Shown: piece after piece, positions 1-9,045 of the stretch
Layout of the letters: every line of letters begins with the position of its first letter
Position numbering within the stretch: the stretch's first letter is position 1
Assembly: GCA_947501275.1 (NCBI GenBank)
Contig: CANMVD010000001.1
Coordinates: 1,674,001 to 1,738,000 of the forward strand
Origin: an uncultured Tateyamaria sp.
GTDB lineage: Bacteria > Pseudomonadota > Alphaproteobacteria > Rhodobacterales > Rhodobacteraceae
Reading direction: 5' to 3'
Length of the DNA: 64,000 nt
Notes under the pieces: generated by a model
Databases searched by the model: none
Told to the model about the DNA's origin: nothing
The model's input: the letters and a program-made list of their open reading frames with translations, nothing else
Made by a program: the position numbers and the translations under genes

Positions 1-1
1 C

Positions 2-157
2 ACCACCGAAGTTGGTGGGCTGGCCGCTGTCTATCGGCACGTCGGCAAAAACGTGAAGCTGGGTATTGGCTACAACTTCACCAATTTCAGCGATGACCTG
101 ACGGACCTGACTTATGATGACAAGGGCGCTTTCATCAATGTCGTGGCTAAGTTCTAA
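2..157 (+). CDS. C-terminal end of an outer-membrane beta-barrel protein (partial)
   Basis: The window opens inside a reading frame that runs 51 codons to a TAA stop. The visible peptide alternates hydrophobic and polar residues (for example KLGIGYNFTNFSDD) and ends in VVAKF, so the last residue is phenylalanine. That is the usual C-terminal signature recognised by the BAM machinery in outer-membrane barrels. The start and all other domains lie outside the window, so the family cannot be named. It points away from the alginate-type operon and there is no reason to regard it as the missing AlgE porin. Confidence 0.6.
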   Translation, partial: TTEVGGLAAVYRHVGKNVKLGIGYNFTNFSDDLTDLTYDDKGAFINVVAKF

Positions 158-544
158 GTGGGTACGCCAGCCATATGTCCTGCGCGGCAGTATCGTTTGA
201 GATCAAATGATGGGGCAGGTTGCGCCGCCTCACGGGTCTGAAGTTGCATCTGTTCTGACAGGCCGGGGTCAGAAGGGAGCGAACCCGTCTGACGGATCAG
301 CTTCGGAATATGGGATCTGCCCGTTTTCCCCCTAAAGCCATAGTACAGAGTTCGACCGTTGCCCGTGTGATCGGTGCGCAAGCGTGCCTAATGCTTTCAT
401 GGTTGGTCAGCCATGCCAGATTCAAGAAACCGCTTTTCAACGCTGTGATCCCAATGTCCGCACTGTCCGCAGACGCATCAGTAGCCGGGCACTGGAGCGG
501 CATGCCTGATCATAGTTCGTGACTCAAAACCGAATGAGATGCGC
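158..544. other. Intergenic stretch without a supported gene
   Basis: About 390 bases between the barrel gene and the SDR remnant. Short frames exist on both strands, but none has a recognisable family pattern, a convincing ribosome binding site or consistent codon use. I see no clear terminator or promoter. It may be decayed sequence, given the pseudogene immediately downstream. Confidence 0.4.
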
Positions 545-1161
545 ATGACCAAGACCATTCGTATGACGGCATCGGTCTTTTGACGGCACAGAACCTTGCC
601 AGCGAAGGTCCTGGAATCCTCCTTCATTGGCGAGGTGCTGCCAAGTTCGAAGCGGCAGAGGCCAAGGTCGGGGAGATGTCGAAATCTTTGCCGCTGATCT
701 GTTGCGCATGGTGGATGTTCAGGCGTTTTCTGCGGAAGCTATTGAAAGTATTGTCTTCTTGATGGGCTTACTCGCAACTCTGGTGTGTTCAAAGTGGCAA
801 ATGCAAGACGGAAGCAGGCCATGACGTGCGCTTTGTCTTTAACACGTTTGTGCCATGTGCGCTGACCCTTGCGCCAATGCCGACTTTTTCCGAAGATGAT
901 CGCGTAGTGATACTGTCTTCGGCGGCACAGGCACCCATCAACGTGGACGCCCTGTCCGTAATGGCTCAGCTTGAGCGCATTGAGGCATATGCACATATCA
1001 AACTTGCCACCACGATCTGCCCCCGTGAGCTTGCGAAGGACCTGCCCAATGGCCCCATCGTTAAGGCCGTGAATCCGGGCTTGATGCTTGCCTTCAAGAT
1101 GGTCAAGGAAGTCTATGGGTGGCAGGTCATCACCCGAGATATGGCGATGGGCTCCGGCTGA
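545..1161 (+). pseudogene. Short-chain dehydrogenase/reductase remnant with several frameshifts
   Basis: Pieces of one SDR protein are spread over all three forward frames. The first part (about 545-670) reads MTKTI then DGIGLLTAQNLASEG, the glycine-rich NAD(P)-binding start with its ITGAT segment lost. Next (about 670-735) comes DVEIFAADLLRMVDVQAF, the segment after the second strand. Around 773-810 is NSGVFKVANAR, matching the NAG motif. From 826 on, RVVILSSAAQAP, then YAHIK (the catalytic YxxxK) and VNPGLMLAFKMVKEVYG follow the family order. At least three frame changes and one small deletion separate the pieces, so no full-length enzyme can be made. The order and content of the pieces are read directly; the family assignment rests on remembered SDR motifs. 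Confidence 0.7.
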
Positions 1162-1284
1162 CGAGGTGCAAAACGGCGGCAGCCAAAAACAGTGCCAATG
1201 GCATTGCAGGTCATCTGCACCCGCTCTGACTGTTGTCCAGAAAAGGCTTCGATCCGAACGCCGATTGCTCGCCAGATAGGGCGA

Positions 1285-2016
1285 TCACATCATTTCGTGA
1301 GACGCCGTGGCGATCAGGTTCTGGGCAACCGCAAAGCGCATGAGCGAGGCCCGGTCCGTCAGGTTCAACTTGCGCATGGCGCGTGATTTGTAGGTGCTGA
1401 CCGTCTTGTCGCTTAGATCCAGTTTGAAGCCGGTCTGTTTTTGGCTCAGCCCGCTGGCGAGTGCCGTCAGTACCGCCAATTCACGAGCACTCAGCAGTGC
1501 CTTGGGGTCGGTCTGCTGCTGAGACGGTGCAACCACGCCTGAGTGCACGCGCTGGAATTTTTGTGCAATGATCGGGCACAGAAAACGCCCCCCATAGGCG
1601 GCCGTCACAATGGCCAGATACAGGATGGACAAGTCCTGTTCCTTGGAAGCAAAGCAATCAACCCCTGCATCCAACACGTCATTCACGGTCTCATTTGAGG
1701 TGTCAAAACTGTAAGCGACGCTAAAGACGTCCTCACGATCCGCAATGGAGCCAAGATAGTCACGCGCGGAACCATCGATTTGCGCCGGGTCAAATACAAC
1801 AACCGTTTGATCGCCGCGTTCCACATCTTCGGAAATCTTGGTTGGATCGAATTCTTCCGCGTGGCATTCCAACGGCTGGAAAGCTGACAGCGATGCGCTG
1901 ACGCATTTGGACAAAACGGGATTTCGGTCAATGATGCAGGCCACGATGGGCCCGCGACCGGGTGCAACTTTGTGGTCCGTTGGTTCAAAGTCGATGGGCA
2001 AGCAAGCGAGGTTCAT
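1285..2016 (-). CDS. LuxR/NarL-type response regulator
   Basis: A 243-residue two-domain regulator. The N-terminal half has the receiver layout, with an acidic pocket residue at D30, a probable phosphoacceptor D76 (VVVFDP) and the conserved lysine K125. The C-terminal part (about 165-230) is a LuxR-type helix-turn-helix beginning LSARELAVLTALASGLS and containing the recognition helix region SDKTVSTYKSRAMRKL. GGAGAAGG lies a few bases before the ATG. It is on the same strand as the alginate-type operon but 315 bp downstream of its last gene, with no sensor kinase nearby. It might control the polysaccharide genes, but nothing in the sequence proves that. Confidence 0.85.
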   Translation of the reverse strand: MNLACLPIDFEPTDHKVAPGRGPIVACIIDRNPVLSKCVSASLSAFQPLECHAEEFDPTKISEDVERGDQTVVVFDPAQIDGSARDYLGSIADREDVFSVAYSFDTSNETVNDVLDAGVDCFASKEQDLSILYLAIVTAAYGGRFLCPIIAQKFQRVHSGVVAPSQQQTDPKALLSARELAVLTALASGLSQKQTGFKLDLSDKTVSTYKSRAMRKLNLTDRASLMRFAVAQNLIATASHEMM

Positions 2017-2331
2017 AGCCTTCTCCGACAGTCAGTTGCATTGTGTTATCTCGGCACACGCGATGCGGTAGTCGTCCACCAGAGCCCAACCTTAATATTC
2101 CCTGAATGGTTAACAGGTAGTTTATCCTTCTTCTGGCAAACCTGCGCAGCATTTTTTGTGACTGGATTGATTTGACTGGTAAATTGGCGATTTTCTGAGC
2201 CAAGTTTCGCTAAACGCGCGAAATTTCGCCGAGCAATGCAGTGAATTTCATCACTTGTCTAAATACTACTCACGCGGGAAACGCTGTTGATGCCGCGCTG
2301 CGGCGTCAGATTCGCTTTTTCGGAGAATCGT
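2017..2331. other. Spacer between the operon end and the response regulator
   Basis: About 315 bases, with an AT-rich part near 2090-2270 that could hold the regulator promoter (transcription leftward). A 5-bp GATTC/GAATC dyad lies just after the algL-like stop codon but lacks a good T tract, so I do not call a terminator. No gene is supported here. Confidence 0.4.
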
Positions 2332-3429
2332 TTAGTCGGACGTTGCGGGCAGGGACCCGGCAAACGTGCCGTGTTGCCAAAGCAACAATTGGTCACCGCC
2401 AAGTTTGGAATTCTTCCATGGCCCGGGCGGAACGTGGTCCAGCAGGGGCGGGTTGTTATCGGCCAATGCCAAATTCATATAGGCGATGAGCCAGGCAAAC
2501 TCGTGCGGTTCAGTGGTTTCGGTGCCGTCGAAATAGCTTTGTTCTTTGCCAGAATAAGACTGTGACGCTGTCCCATCCAAAAGGTCGTTCAACCCAAAAG
2601 CCACCACTTCGGGCAGCCGTTCCATGCAAGGCAAATCCGCCGCAATCTCAACTTGCTGCAAAAGAGCGGACGCGACCACAAGCGGCGCAGTTGCGTGCAG
2701 TTGATAATGCAACGCGTATTTTCCACGCCGCATTTCCTGAGGTAGACTTCCATCGTCATTGGCGGTGCAGATCAGGTTGTTGATCGTCGTGGCCGCGACC
2801 TCGAGCAGTTCCTGATCATCTGTCGCCAGTCCGGTGGCGGCAAAACCCAGCCCGGCCCATGCGCGCAAATTGCCTTCTTGCGCGCCGGGTGGGGCTTCGT
2901 CTGCCCAGAACGCAATTTGGGTTATGCTCATCCGGCGCAACCACTTATCAATTTCGTCAAGGCGATGGGAATGTGTGCCCAGATCCCTGATCTGGATGTA
3001 TGCCATCGCCAAACCTGCGATGCGTGAGCCAACAGAGATCCGTGCCGTCAGGGTCTGCAGATCTTCAAGCGCGCCGACTTGGGCCCATTCGTGCATGGCC
3101 CCGATAATGCAATCGGCCCGCTCTTCTGGTGCGTCGCCTTCCAGCGCCTTGTTGGCTTCCGCGCTGATGATCCGAATGAAATCATCAATCGGCTTGAGCG
3201 CAGCGGTCACCTCAGCGTCCCCCTCGGGGTCGATGTCAGATCGTGATTTGCTGTCGTCCTTGTAGCGACTGCCAAAGGCCAGCGAGATAGTCGGGGCCGG
3301 CCAATCATCGCGCGCGCAGGTCGGTTGATCTGGCGTGGTAGCAATATCATCCATACCCCGCGCGGGCGCTGGTGCCCCAAGTGACAGTGTCATTGCGGCA
3401 CCCAGAAGACAGGGCAATATCTGCTTCAT
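2332..3429 (-). CDS. algL: AlgL-like alginate lyase family protein with altered active site
   Basis: Periplasmic protein of the PL5 poly(mannuronate) lyase family, 365 residues with a signal peptide (MKQILPCLLGAAMTLSLG, cleavage near APA-RG). In alginate systems AlgL clears polymer that leaks into the periplasm. The C-terminal helical core follows AlgL: the stretch ending FAATGLATDDQELLE, then GSLPQEMRRGKYALHYQ. The catalytic NNHxYW of classical AlgL, however, aligns with GNLRAW here, so the general-base histidine is replaced by leucine. The tyrosine of the ALxY motif is kept. The ATG overlaps the stop of the preceding gene as ATGA, which fixes the start. It is the last gene of the operon. 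It may be inactive, structural, or have another specificity. Confidence 0.72.
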   Translation of the reverse strand: MKQILPCLLGAAMTLSLGAPAPARGMDDIATTPDQPTCARDDWPAPTISLAFGSRYKDDSKSRSDIDPEGDAEVTAALKPIDDFIRIISAEANKALEGDAPEERADCIIGAMHEWAQVGALEDLQTLTARISVGSRIAGLAMAYIQIRDLGTHSHRLDEIDKWLRRMSITQIAFWADEAPPGAQEGNLRAWAGLGFAATGLATDDQELLEVAATTINNLICTANDDGSLPQEMRRGKYALHYQLHATAPLVVASALLQQVEIAADLPCMERLPEVVAFGLNDLLDGTASQSYSGKEQSYFDGTETTEPHEFAWLIAYMNLALADNNPPLLDHVPPGPWKNSKLGGDQLLLWQHGTFAGSLPATSD

Positions 3430-6188
3430 TGGCTTGGCAACGCGGTCAATTTCATAATCGCCATCATCTCGTCGGCCTTGGCATGTCCACCGGCAGAGGC
3501 GGCCTCCATCCAGCGGAATGCAGCATCGCCGTCCGCCTTGGTGCCAATCCCATATGCGTAGGCTTGGGCCAGTTCGTACATGGCGCTCACGTCTCCTTTT
3601 TCTGCGGCGCGAGCAATCCAATCGGTGGCTTCGACGATCTCGGCGGGTCGTGTTGCTGTGTCCCGGATCATGCGTCCGAATTCGCGCATAGCGGCCGGAT
3701 CACCGCTGTCGGCGGCACGTTGGTATTGTGCGCGGACATCAATGCGGGCCTCAACGGCAGTTTGAACCGGCATGACAGATCCACGCAAACGTCCAAGTGC
3801 GCTGGCCAATGCTTCGCCTTCGTTCTCAAGCAGAACGGATGCAAAGACGACAGAGGCGGCTTCCGGATCGAAAAGAGGATTGTCGGGATCGGTGTATTGC
3901 GCCAACAGGCGGTAGTTGGCGGTCTTGGACCCTGCGGCGCGGGCTGCTGTGTAGTATTTGATCATGTCGTCGCGCCCGTTCGGGCCAACCAGATCACGAA
4001 AGCTGTCACCCAGCTTGACCAGTTTCCAAGGGGTGTCCTCGGTAAGCTGCCCTGCAATGTTGATCCAGCGTTTGGCGCTTTCGGTATCTTCGACCGTGCT
4101 CATGGCTTCAGCCACACGGACGGCGGATTTGAAGTCGCAGATCATGGACGCGATGATACGATCCAAGTAGTCGGCGCGCCGGTCGGTCGAGATGAAACCA
4201 AACGCAAAGATCAGTGCCTCAAAGTCGCCGCGTGCCTCGATCGTGTCGGCAAAGCGGGCGTAATACGTCTCGGCCACCGTGCTGCCGCCACCATCCACGC
4301 GCACCAGCAGATTGATGGCGTCGCCGTTACCCCGTTCCGCAAGGGGCAACAGCACATCCTTGGCCTCTTGCCGGCTTTCGATGCCGCCCCCTTCGATGTC
4401 CAGCAGCAGGCGGGCGAGATCGACCGCTGCACTGTTGTCACCATTGCGTACGGCCTCGCGCATCAGATTGAGGGCGGACCATTTCTCATTGTCGGTGGCC
4501 GCCATTTCAAACGCAATCTGAGCACGCGCGCGCAGCACTTCCTGATAGTTGCGCGAATAGGCGGTCCAAAAGGCGCGTTGCTCAGGCGTGGCGCTGTCGT
4601 CCAGATCCAGATAGGCAAGGTAACTGGCCAAAGCCGCCGGCCGCCCATAGAGCGCCTGACTTTGCATGGCAACGCGCGTCTCGTCGTCTTCGCGCCAGCT
4701 CCGGTCCACCAGATCCTGCACCGAGAGCGTAAGAGTGGCCGTGCCTGTCGCCTCTTCCATTTGCTTCCAGTATTGGGCTTCGGCGAGCCGGGGCGCGTTG
4801 GGCACCTTGCACATGAACGCGCCGCGCAGTTTGTTCATTGGCGTAATGGACCCTTGGTTCATCACGGCGGAGGACAACAGATCAATCCCCTGTCCAAAGC
4901 TGTTCATGTCTGTGCGGTCGCGCAGTTTGATGGTGCCAAGACGCTGCATCGCGTCGCTTTCACCCAAGGCAACCGCCTTTTGCAAAAGCGCGCGCGCTTC
5001 GCTTTCTCCGGCCCAACGCCCCTTTTCCTCAAGGGCGACATTGGCGAGGCGCGTAAAGACCCATCCGGGTGGATTGGGCAGATCGGCCAAATCGCGCAGG
5101 GCTTGGGCCTGCTCGCTTTCATAGCCCTTCAACGTATCGGCATGAGTTTCCAAAAATAGGGAATATCGGCTGAGAGCCGCGCGGGTCCCCAATGCGGCAG
5201 CTTTTGCATATAGGACCCGCGCGGTTTCAAGATCGCGTTCGACCAAAGCGCCCTGTTCATGGATCAGTCCCAGTTCCAATTGCGCATAGGGCAATCCGGA
5301 GTCCGCAGCTTGGGTCAGGTATTTCACCAGCGTGTCGTTGTCTTTGACAAAGCCTTCGCTTTCGAGGTGATATTCCGCGACTTTCCAGGCGGCCGTGGCG
5401 TCGCCAAGGTCCGCGGCAAAGCGGAACCACGTTTCGGCCACCGCCAAATCGCGTTGCACCAGCGTGCCACTGTTATATTCGCGCGCAATGCGCCAGATCC
5501 GGTCGCAAATGGTGCTGTTGAGTTCGCCAACCAGCGCGCCCAGAGCCATGGTCACCGACAGGTCGGTGTCGATGTCCCAATTGTCGATGGTGATCCCGTT
5601 CTGGGTCATTCCTGCCAATTCCAACAGCGCATCGGCATTGCCCGAATAGGCGCTGGTCACCAAAAACGAGAGGCCCCGTTTGGTGTCCTGTTCGATCCCG
5701 ATCCCTTCCATGAGGAAACGCGCCACCGCATTCTGAAACCGAGGAGAGAGCGCATCGGCGCGCGCCAGCAACTGGTGCACCATGCGTTCGTTTTCCACCT
5801 CGCTCAGCCGGCCCGCAGCGAGACGCAGTTCGATCCGGTCCAACAACAGGTGGTTTTCGGTATATTTTGGATCAATCTGGCGGAGCCGGTCAAATCCGGT
5901 TTCGATCGTGTCGAACCATTCCGTCGCATTGATTTGCATCAACCGCCGCAGATCCCGTTTGATCAAGGTGGCGTCGTCGTCGTGGATGCTGCCACCCTCC
6001 CATCCGGTCCATTGCTGCGTCATGACCTCGTCCGGGACCCGTCCGATACAGATCTGTTGGGGCGTGATCTCGGGGGGCAGGAACTCCAGCGCAAGGGGCT
6101 CCGCGACAGCGGCACTGGTTGTTAGGGACAGCGCGAGAAGCGCGCTTGCCGCGCTGGAACAGAGGGTGGGGGCGATGCGAAGGGGCAT
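3426..6188 (-). CDS. Large periplasmic Sel1/TPR-repeat protein of the alginate-type operon
   Basis: A 920-residue protein with a type I signal peptide (cleavage near AAVA-EP), built almost wholly of Sel1-like alpha-helical repeats, for example AQLELGLIHEQGALV and AMYELAQAYAYGIGT. Sel1/TPR proteins in alginate systems (AlgK) scaffold the periplasmic complex that joins AlgX and the outer-membrane porin. This one is about twice the length of Pseudomonas AlgK and has no lipobox, so it would be soluble in the periplasm. A separate Sel1 lipoprotein is encoded at 8188-9045, so the AlgK role may be split in two. It begins 27 bases after algF and overlaps algL by four bases. Confidence 0.8.
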   Translation of the reverse strand: MPLRIAPTLCSSAASALLALSLTTSAAVAEPLALEFLPPEITPQQICIGRVPDEVMTQQWTGWEGGSIHDDDATLIKRDLRRLMQINATEWFDTIETGFDRLRQIDPKYTENHLLLDRIELRLAAGRLSEVENERMVHQLLARADALSPRFQNAVARFLMEGIGIEQDTKRGLSFLVTSAYSGNADALLELAGMTQNGITIDNWDIDTDLSVTMALGALVGELNSTICDRIWRIAREYNSGTLVQRDLAVAETWFRFAADLGDATAAWKVAEYHLESEGFVKDNDTLVKYLTQAADSGLPYAQLELGLIHEQGALVERDLETARVLYAKAAALGTRAALSRYSLFLETHADTLKGYESEQAQALRDLADLPNPPGWVFTRLANVALEEKGRWAGESEARALLQKAVALGESDAMQRLGTIKLRDRTDMNSFGQGIDLLSSAVMNQGSITPMNKLRGAFMCKVPNAPRLAEAQYWKQMEEATGTATLTLSVQDLVDRSWREDDETRVAMQSQALYGRPAALASYLAYLDLDDSATPEQRAFWTAYSRNYQEVLRARAQIAFEMAATDNEKWSALNLMREAVRNGDNSAAVDLARLLLDIEGGGIESRQEAKDVLLPLAERGNGDAINLLVRVDGGGSTVAETYYARFADTIEARGDFEALIFAFGFISTDRRADYLDRIIASMICDFKSAVRVAEAMSTVEDTESAKRWINIAGQLTEDTPWKLVKLGDSFRDLVGPNGRDDMIKYYTAARAAGSKTANYRLLAQYTDPDNPLFDPEAASVVFASVLLENEGEALASALGRLRGSVMPVQTAVEARIDVRAQYQRAADSGDPAAMREFGRMIRDTATRPAEIVEATDWIARAAEKGDVSAMYELAQAYAYGIGTKADGDAAFRWMEAASAGGHAKADEMMAIMKLTALPSQ

Positions 6189-6215
6189 GGAGATGCGTCC
6201 TTTCCGGGCTCGGTA

Positions 6216-6839
6216 TCAGTAAAGAAACACGTTGTTGGTGGCAAAGCCGTCATAGGCCCCTGCGCTGCCTGTGATGACGATGGTCACCCCTTCCTTGCGG
6301 CGCAGTTCGACAGCCGGAATTGTCGCCACAACCTCGTCGCCATTGCGCACTTCGAAATCGAGCGTCAGCGGTGCCTTCAGTGCGGCGGCAAACATGGCGT
6401 TGGGGTCGATCCCTTCGGCCACATTGGCATTGGCGGCGGGCACAAAGAGTGACAGGGCAGGCAGGTCAGACAGGTTGTAAAACGCCAGATCCGCCTTGGC
6501 CGGGCTGGCGATGATCGTGTCCTTCATCGTGGCGGCCGCGCCACCTGATGCAAGGGTGACAGTGTAGAACCCCCCCTTTTCCACGCTCACAACAGTGTCT
6601 GTGTCGCCCGCTGTCACGCTGACCTCACCTGGGGTCACGCTGACATAAGGGGACACCGCGTCCATTTTGTTCATGGCCTTGGCTGCAATTGTGCCAGATG
6701 CCTCACCCGGTGCGATCAATCGCACAAAGCTCGCATCGGGGTCAGGCGCAGGTTCATAAAGCCCGTTGTCGGCCTGAGGCAGGGCAGGTGTTGCCATCAG
6801 GGCAAGGGCAAAAAACGGGGCGACGGAACGTATGGTCAT
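6216..6839 (-). CDS. algF: AlgF-like alginate O-acetylation protein
   Basis: Periplasmic protein of 207 residues with a signal peptide (cleavage near ALP-QA), starting at an ATG two bases after the algX stop. Length, the opening GLYEPAPDPDASFVRLI, the beta-rich body and the ending GFATNNVFLY fit AlgF, which works with AlgI, AlgJ and AlgX to acetylate mannuronate residues. An upstream in-frame start would add eleven residues before the signal peptide and is less likely. AlgF has no known catalytic residues to check. Its position next to algX supports the call. Confidence 0.75.
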   Translation of the reverse strand: MTIRSVAPFFALALMATPALPQADNGLYEPAPDPDASFVRLIAPGEASGTIAAKAMNKMDAVSPYVSVTPGEVSVTAGDTDTVVSVEKGGFYTVTLASGGAAATMKDTIIASPAKADLAFYNLSDLPALSLFVPAANANVAEGIDPNAMFAAALKAPLTLDFEVRNGDEVVATIPAVELRRKEGVTIVITGSAGAYDGFATNNVFLY

Positions 6840-6841
6840 GA

Positions 6842-8191
6842 TCAGAGGCTTTCTTTGAGGGGGCGACAAAGGTTGAGAGTGGCGGAGGCGGGCACGGGAC
6901 GATCAAAGGTGACGTCCAGCCGTTCGATGGTTTGGGTGCCAAACACTTCAAGGGGCATGTAAAAGTGCCCGGTGGCACGCAAACGGCTGTTGCGCGTCAG
7001 ATAGTTGGTGCGGCTTGTGCCGTCTGCAAAATGAGCGGTGAAGGTCGCGCTGCGTGGTCCTTCGGTGCCAGCTGCGGCGTGGATCACATCATCGCCGCGC
7101 CGCACTGTGTCGGTGAGGTCGATGCTCAGACCGGTGCCGCCGTCATGCGCCACATCAAAGGCCGGGCCACATGTGTCGGATGCCGCAGCGATCAGTTCCA
7201 GCATGGGCTGCTCACCGTATTGCAGCAGGTTATTGTAGATCGGGTTTTCCCAGATCAGGAAGTGCGGCGGGTCGGCGCGAAAGTCATCCGAGGTTACATA
7301 AGACAGCATCGCCCCGAACTGGTTGCCGCCGGTGATGGCGTAATTGAACACCTCAAGCTCACTGTATTGCGAAAGCCAGCCGTCAAAGTTTGCGATCTCC
7401 ATGTCCGCAAATGATGTGCCGGTGATCACGACCTGCGTGCGCGCTTCGTCAGATCCAAACAGATCCGCGGCACCCAAACTGACGGTCGTTTGCTGTTGTA
7501 CGGTTTCGTAGGTCATCGTTTCAGCCTGCGGAATTTCCGTCAGGCACCTTTTCTGGATTTGACGGCGCAGGCCCGAAAACGCGCGCGTCGTGCCGGTCTC
7601 GGTTGTGATGTAGCTGGTTTTGTCGAGGTCCGCGTAATCGGGATGGGCTTGCAGCGTCTTGGCGACGGTTTCCGCGACAAGCCGCGCGCCCTCAGCATTC
7701 CAGTGAAAGTCGGTGCCAAAGAACGGTGCGGTCTCGGCGTTGCGCAGGGCGGATTGCGCATCTGCTGTTGTGACGCCTTGCGCCTCGAGCCGGTCGATTA
7801 GCGACCGATACACCCGATCCGCTTCGTCCACACGGAACCCATACAATTTGGCGACATCTGGCAGTTGGTCGGGCATGGCCTGACTTTTGGTTGGGATCGG
7901 CAGGTAGATCAGCGTCGTCCCGCGCTGTGCCAGATTGTCGGCCAGTTGCCCCATCAGCGTTACAGCGCGATCAGAGAACGGGTGTTGCAGGCGGATATCG
8001 GCGTAAACGCGGTAAAACACGCCTTCTTTACCCTCAAGGATCGGGGTCAGGTTGTCGTTCTCCAGATGCGCACAGCCATAGGCGGAAGGTGCGGCAAATT
8101 CCTGCGTTGCGCTTTGAGCAGCGGCTGGGGAGGCTCCAGTCAAGGCGGCAGCAAACGTCAGCGCGCAAAGGGGTGCGGCATGGCGGGTCAT
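6842..8191 (-). CDS. algX: AlgX-like polysaccharide O-acetyltransferase
   Basis: Periplasmic SGNH-like acetyltransferase of 449 residues, close to Pseudomonas AlgX, with a signal peptide ending ASPAAA-QS. The catalytic pieces are visible: the DxHW pair in GTDFHWNAEG and the nucleophile serine in ITGTSFADM. The last 120 or so residues form a beta-rich tail corresponding to the carbohydrate-binding module of AlgX. The enzyme would transfer acetyl groups, delivered by AlgI/AlgJ, onto the polymer. The start overlaps the stop of the Sel1 lipoprotein gene as ATGA. The related protein AlgJ is encoded two genes upstream. Confidence 0.85.
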   Translation of the reverse strand: MTRHAAPLCALTFAAALTGASPAAAQSATQEFAAPSAYGCAHLENDNLTPILEGKEGVFYRVYADIRLQHPFSDRAVTLMGQLADNLAQRGTTLIYLPIPTKSQAMPDQLPDVAKLYGFRVDEADRVYRSLIDRLEAQGVTTADAQSALRNAETAPFFGTDFHWNAEGARLVAETVAKTLQAHPDYADLDKTSYITTETGTTRAFSGLRRQIQKRCLTEIPQAETMTYETVQQQTTVSLGAADLFGSDEARTQVVITGTSFADMEIANFDGWLSQYSELEVFNYAITGGNQFGAMLSYVTSDDFRADPPHFLIWENPIYNNLLQYGEQPMLELIAAASDTCGPAFDVAHDGGTGLSIDLTDTVRRGDDVIHAAAGTEGPRSATFTAHFADGTSRTNYLTRNSRLRATGHFYMPLEVFGTQTIERLDVTFDRPVPASATLNLCRPLKESL

Positions 8192-9045
8192 AAAGCGGTC
8201 TCCTTTTGGTGGAACATGTCGATCGCTGCGATGGGCGAGACGTACTCTTCCGTCGGTGGGGGCGGGTTGGTGTCTTCTGCCGCAGCGGCGGCGACGGCCC
8301 GTCTGTCCATCAGCGCGAGCAAGTTGTGCGCTGTGGTTTTCACCGACATCACGTCAGAGCCCATGGCGATATCAAGGAACCTGCGGGCCTCGGCCAGTTG
8401 CTCGGGGCTGTTGGCATCGGGTGCCTGCATGATTTGTGTGGCCAGTGACAGTGCGATGCGTGTGTCACCGCTCTCGGCCAGTGTTGTCAGCAGATCGACC
8501 GCCTGATCCGACTTGTCCCCAAATGGCGTTCCGAGGTTGTAGCGTTGCAGCAGGTAAAGCGCGGCCTGCGTGTTCTTTTCGTCAATTGCGTAACGGCGCA
8601 GCAGTGTTTCGAGGCGATCCAGTTGCTCTTGGTCTGCCTGGGCGAATTCTGGGTAGTTCATCAGTTGCACAAGGCGCGGGATACCTCCTGCGCGGCCGCT
8701 GTCAGCGGCGGCGGCATAGTACGCCACCATATCGAGCGTGAGGCTGCGATCTTCGAGTGCATTGAGCCGTTCGGCATATTCCCACGCTGCAAACCCATCG
8801 CCCTTGTCAGCAATGGATTTCAGATCGTCTATCTTGATCTCGCGCCCCTGCACGAGCGCCGTGCGTTGGCGCAGCAAATACGGGGACAGACCGTAGGGGT
8901 TGGGTTGGGTGCGTGCCTTGCGCACGGGTTTGGGTTTGGCTTCCACCTCGACCATAGGTTCTGCCGGCGTGCTGACGTGCGTAGTGGTGCAGGCCGACAA
9001 GACGACACTGGCGACAAGGACGGTGGACAGGGCAAGGTTACGCAT
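8188..9045 (-). CDS. algK: Sel1-repeat lipoprotein, AlgK-like
   Basis: A 285-residue protein with a lipoprotein signal (VVLSAC, acylated cysteine near residue 19) followed by a proline/lysine-rich linker and Sel1-type helices such as GFAAWEYAERLNAL and TRIALSLATQIM. AlgK of Pseudomonas is also a Sel1 lipoprotein anchored in the outer membrane. This one is shorter (285 against roughly 475 residues), and the operon carries a second, much larger Sel1 protein. GAGGAGGAAC precedes the ATG. It overlaps algJ by eight bases and algX by four. The symbol is given for the likely role, not because orthology is proven. Confidence 0.7.
   Translation of the reverse strand: MRNLALSTVLVASVVLSACTTTHVSTPAEPMVEVEAKPKPVRKARTQPNPYGLSPYLLRQRTALVQGREIKIDDLKSIADKGDGFAAWEYAERLNALEDRSLTLDMVAYYAAAADSGRAGGIPRLVQLMNYPEFAQADQEQLDRLETLLRRYAIDEKNTQAALYLLQRYNLGTPFGDKSDQAVDLLTTLAESGDTRIALSLATQIMQAPDANSPEQLAEARRFLDIAMGSDVMSVKTTAHNLLALMDRRAVAAAAAEDTNPPPPTEEYVSPIAAIDMFHQKETAL

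Noticed and set aside
826-1161. The last SDR segment as an independent small gene
   Set aside because: It starts in mid-domain and its missing N terminus is found in other frames just upstream, so it is part of a pseudogene.
2299-2332. Terminator after the algL-like gene
   Set aside because: Only a 5-bp stem (GATTC/GAATC) with mismatched flanks and no T run.
3372-5159. Long open plus-strand frame (595 codons) opposite the large Sel1 gene
   Set aside because: It is antisense to a gene with clear signal peptide and repeats, has no family-like content, and long antisense frames are common opposite GC-rich genes.
7422-7429. GTGATCAC inside the algX-like gene, and again at 55945-55952 in mdh
   Set aside because: Both are single, within coding sequence and without a partner 21 bp away, unlike the pairs before sucC and sdhC.
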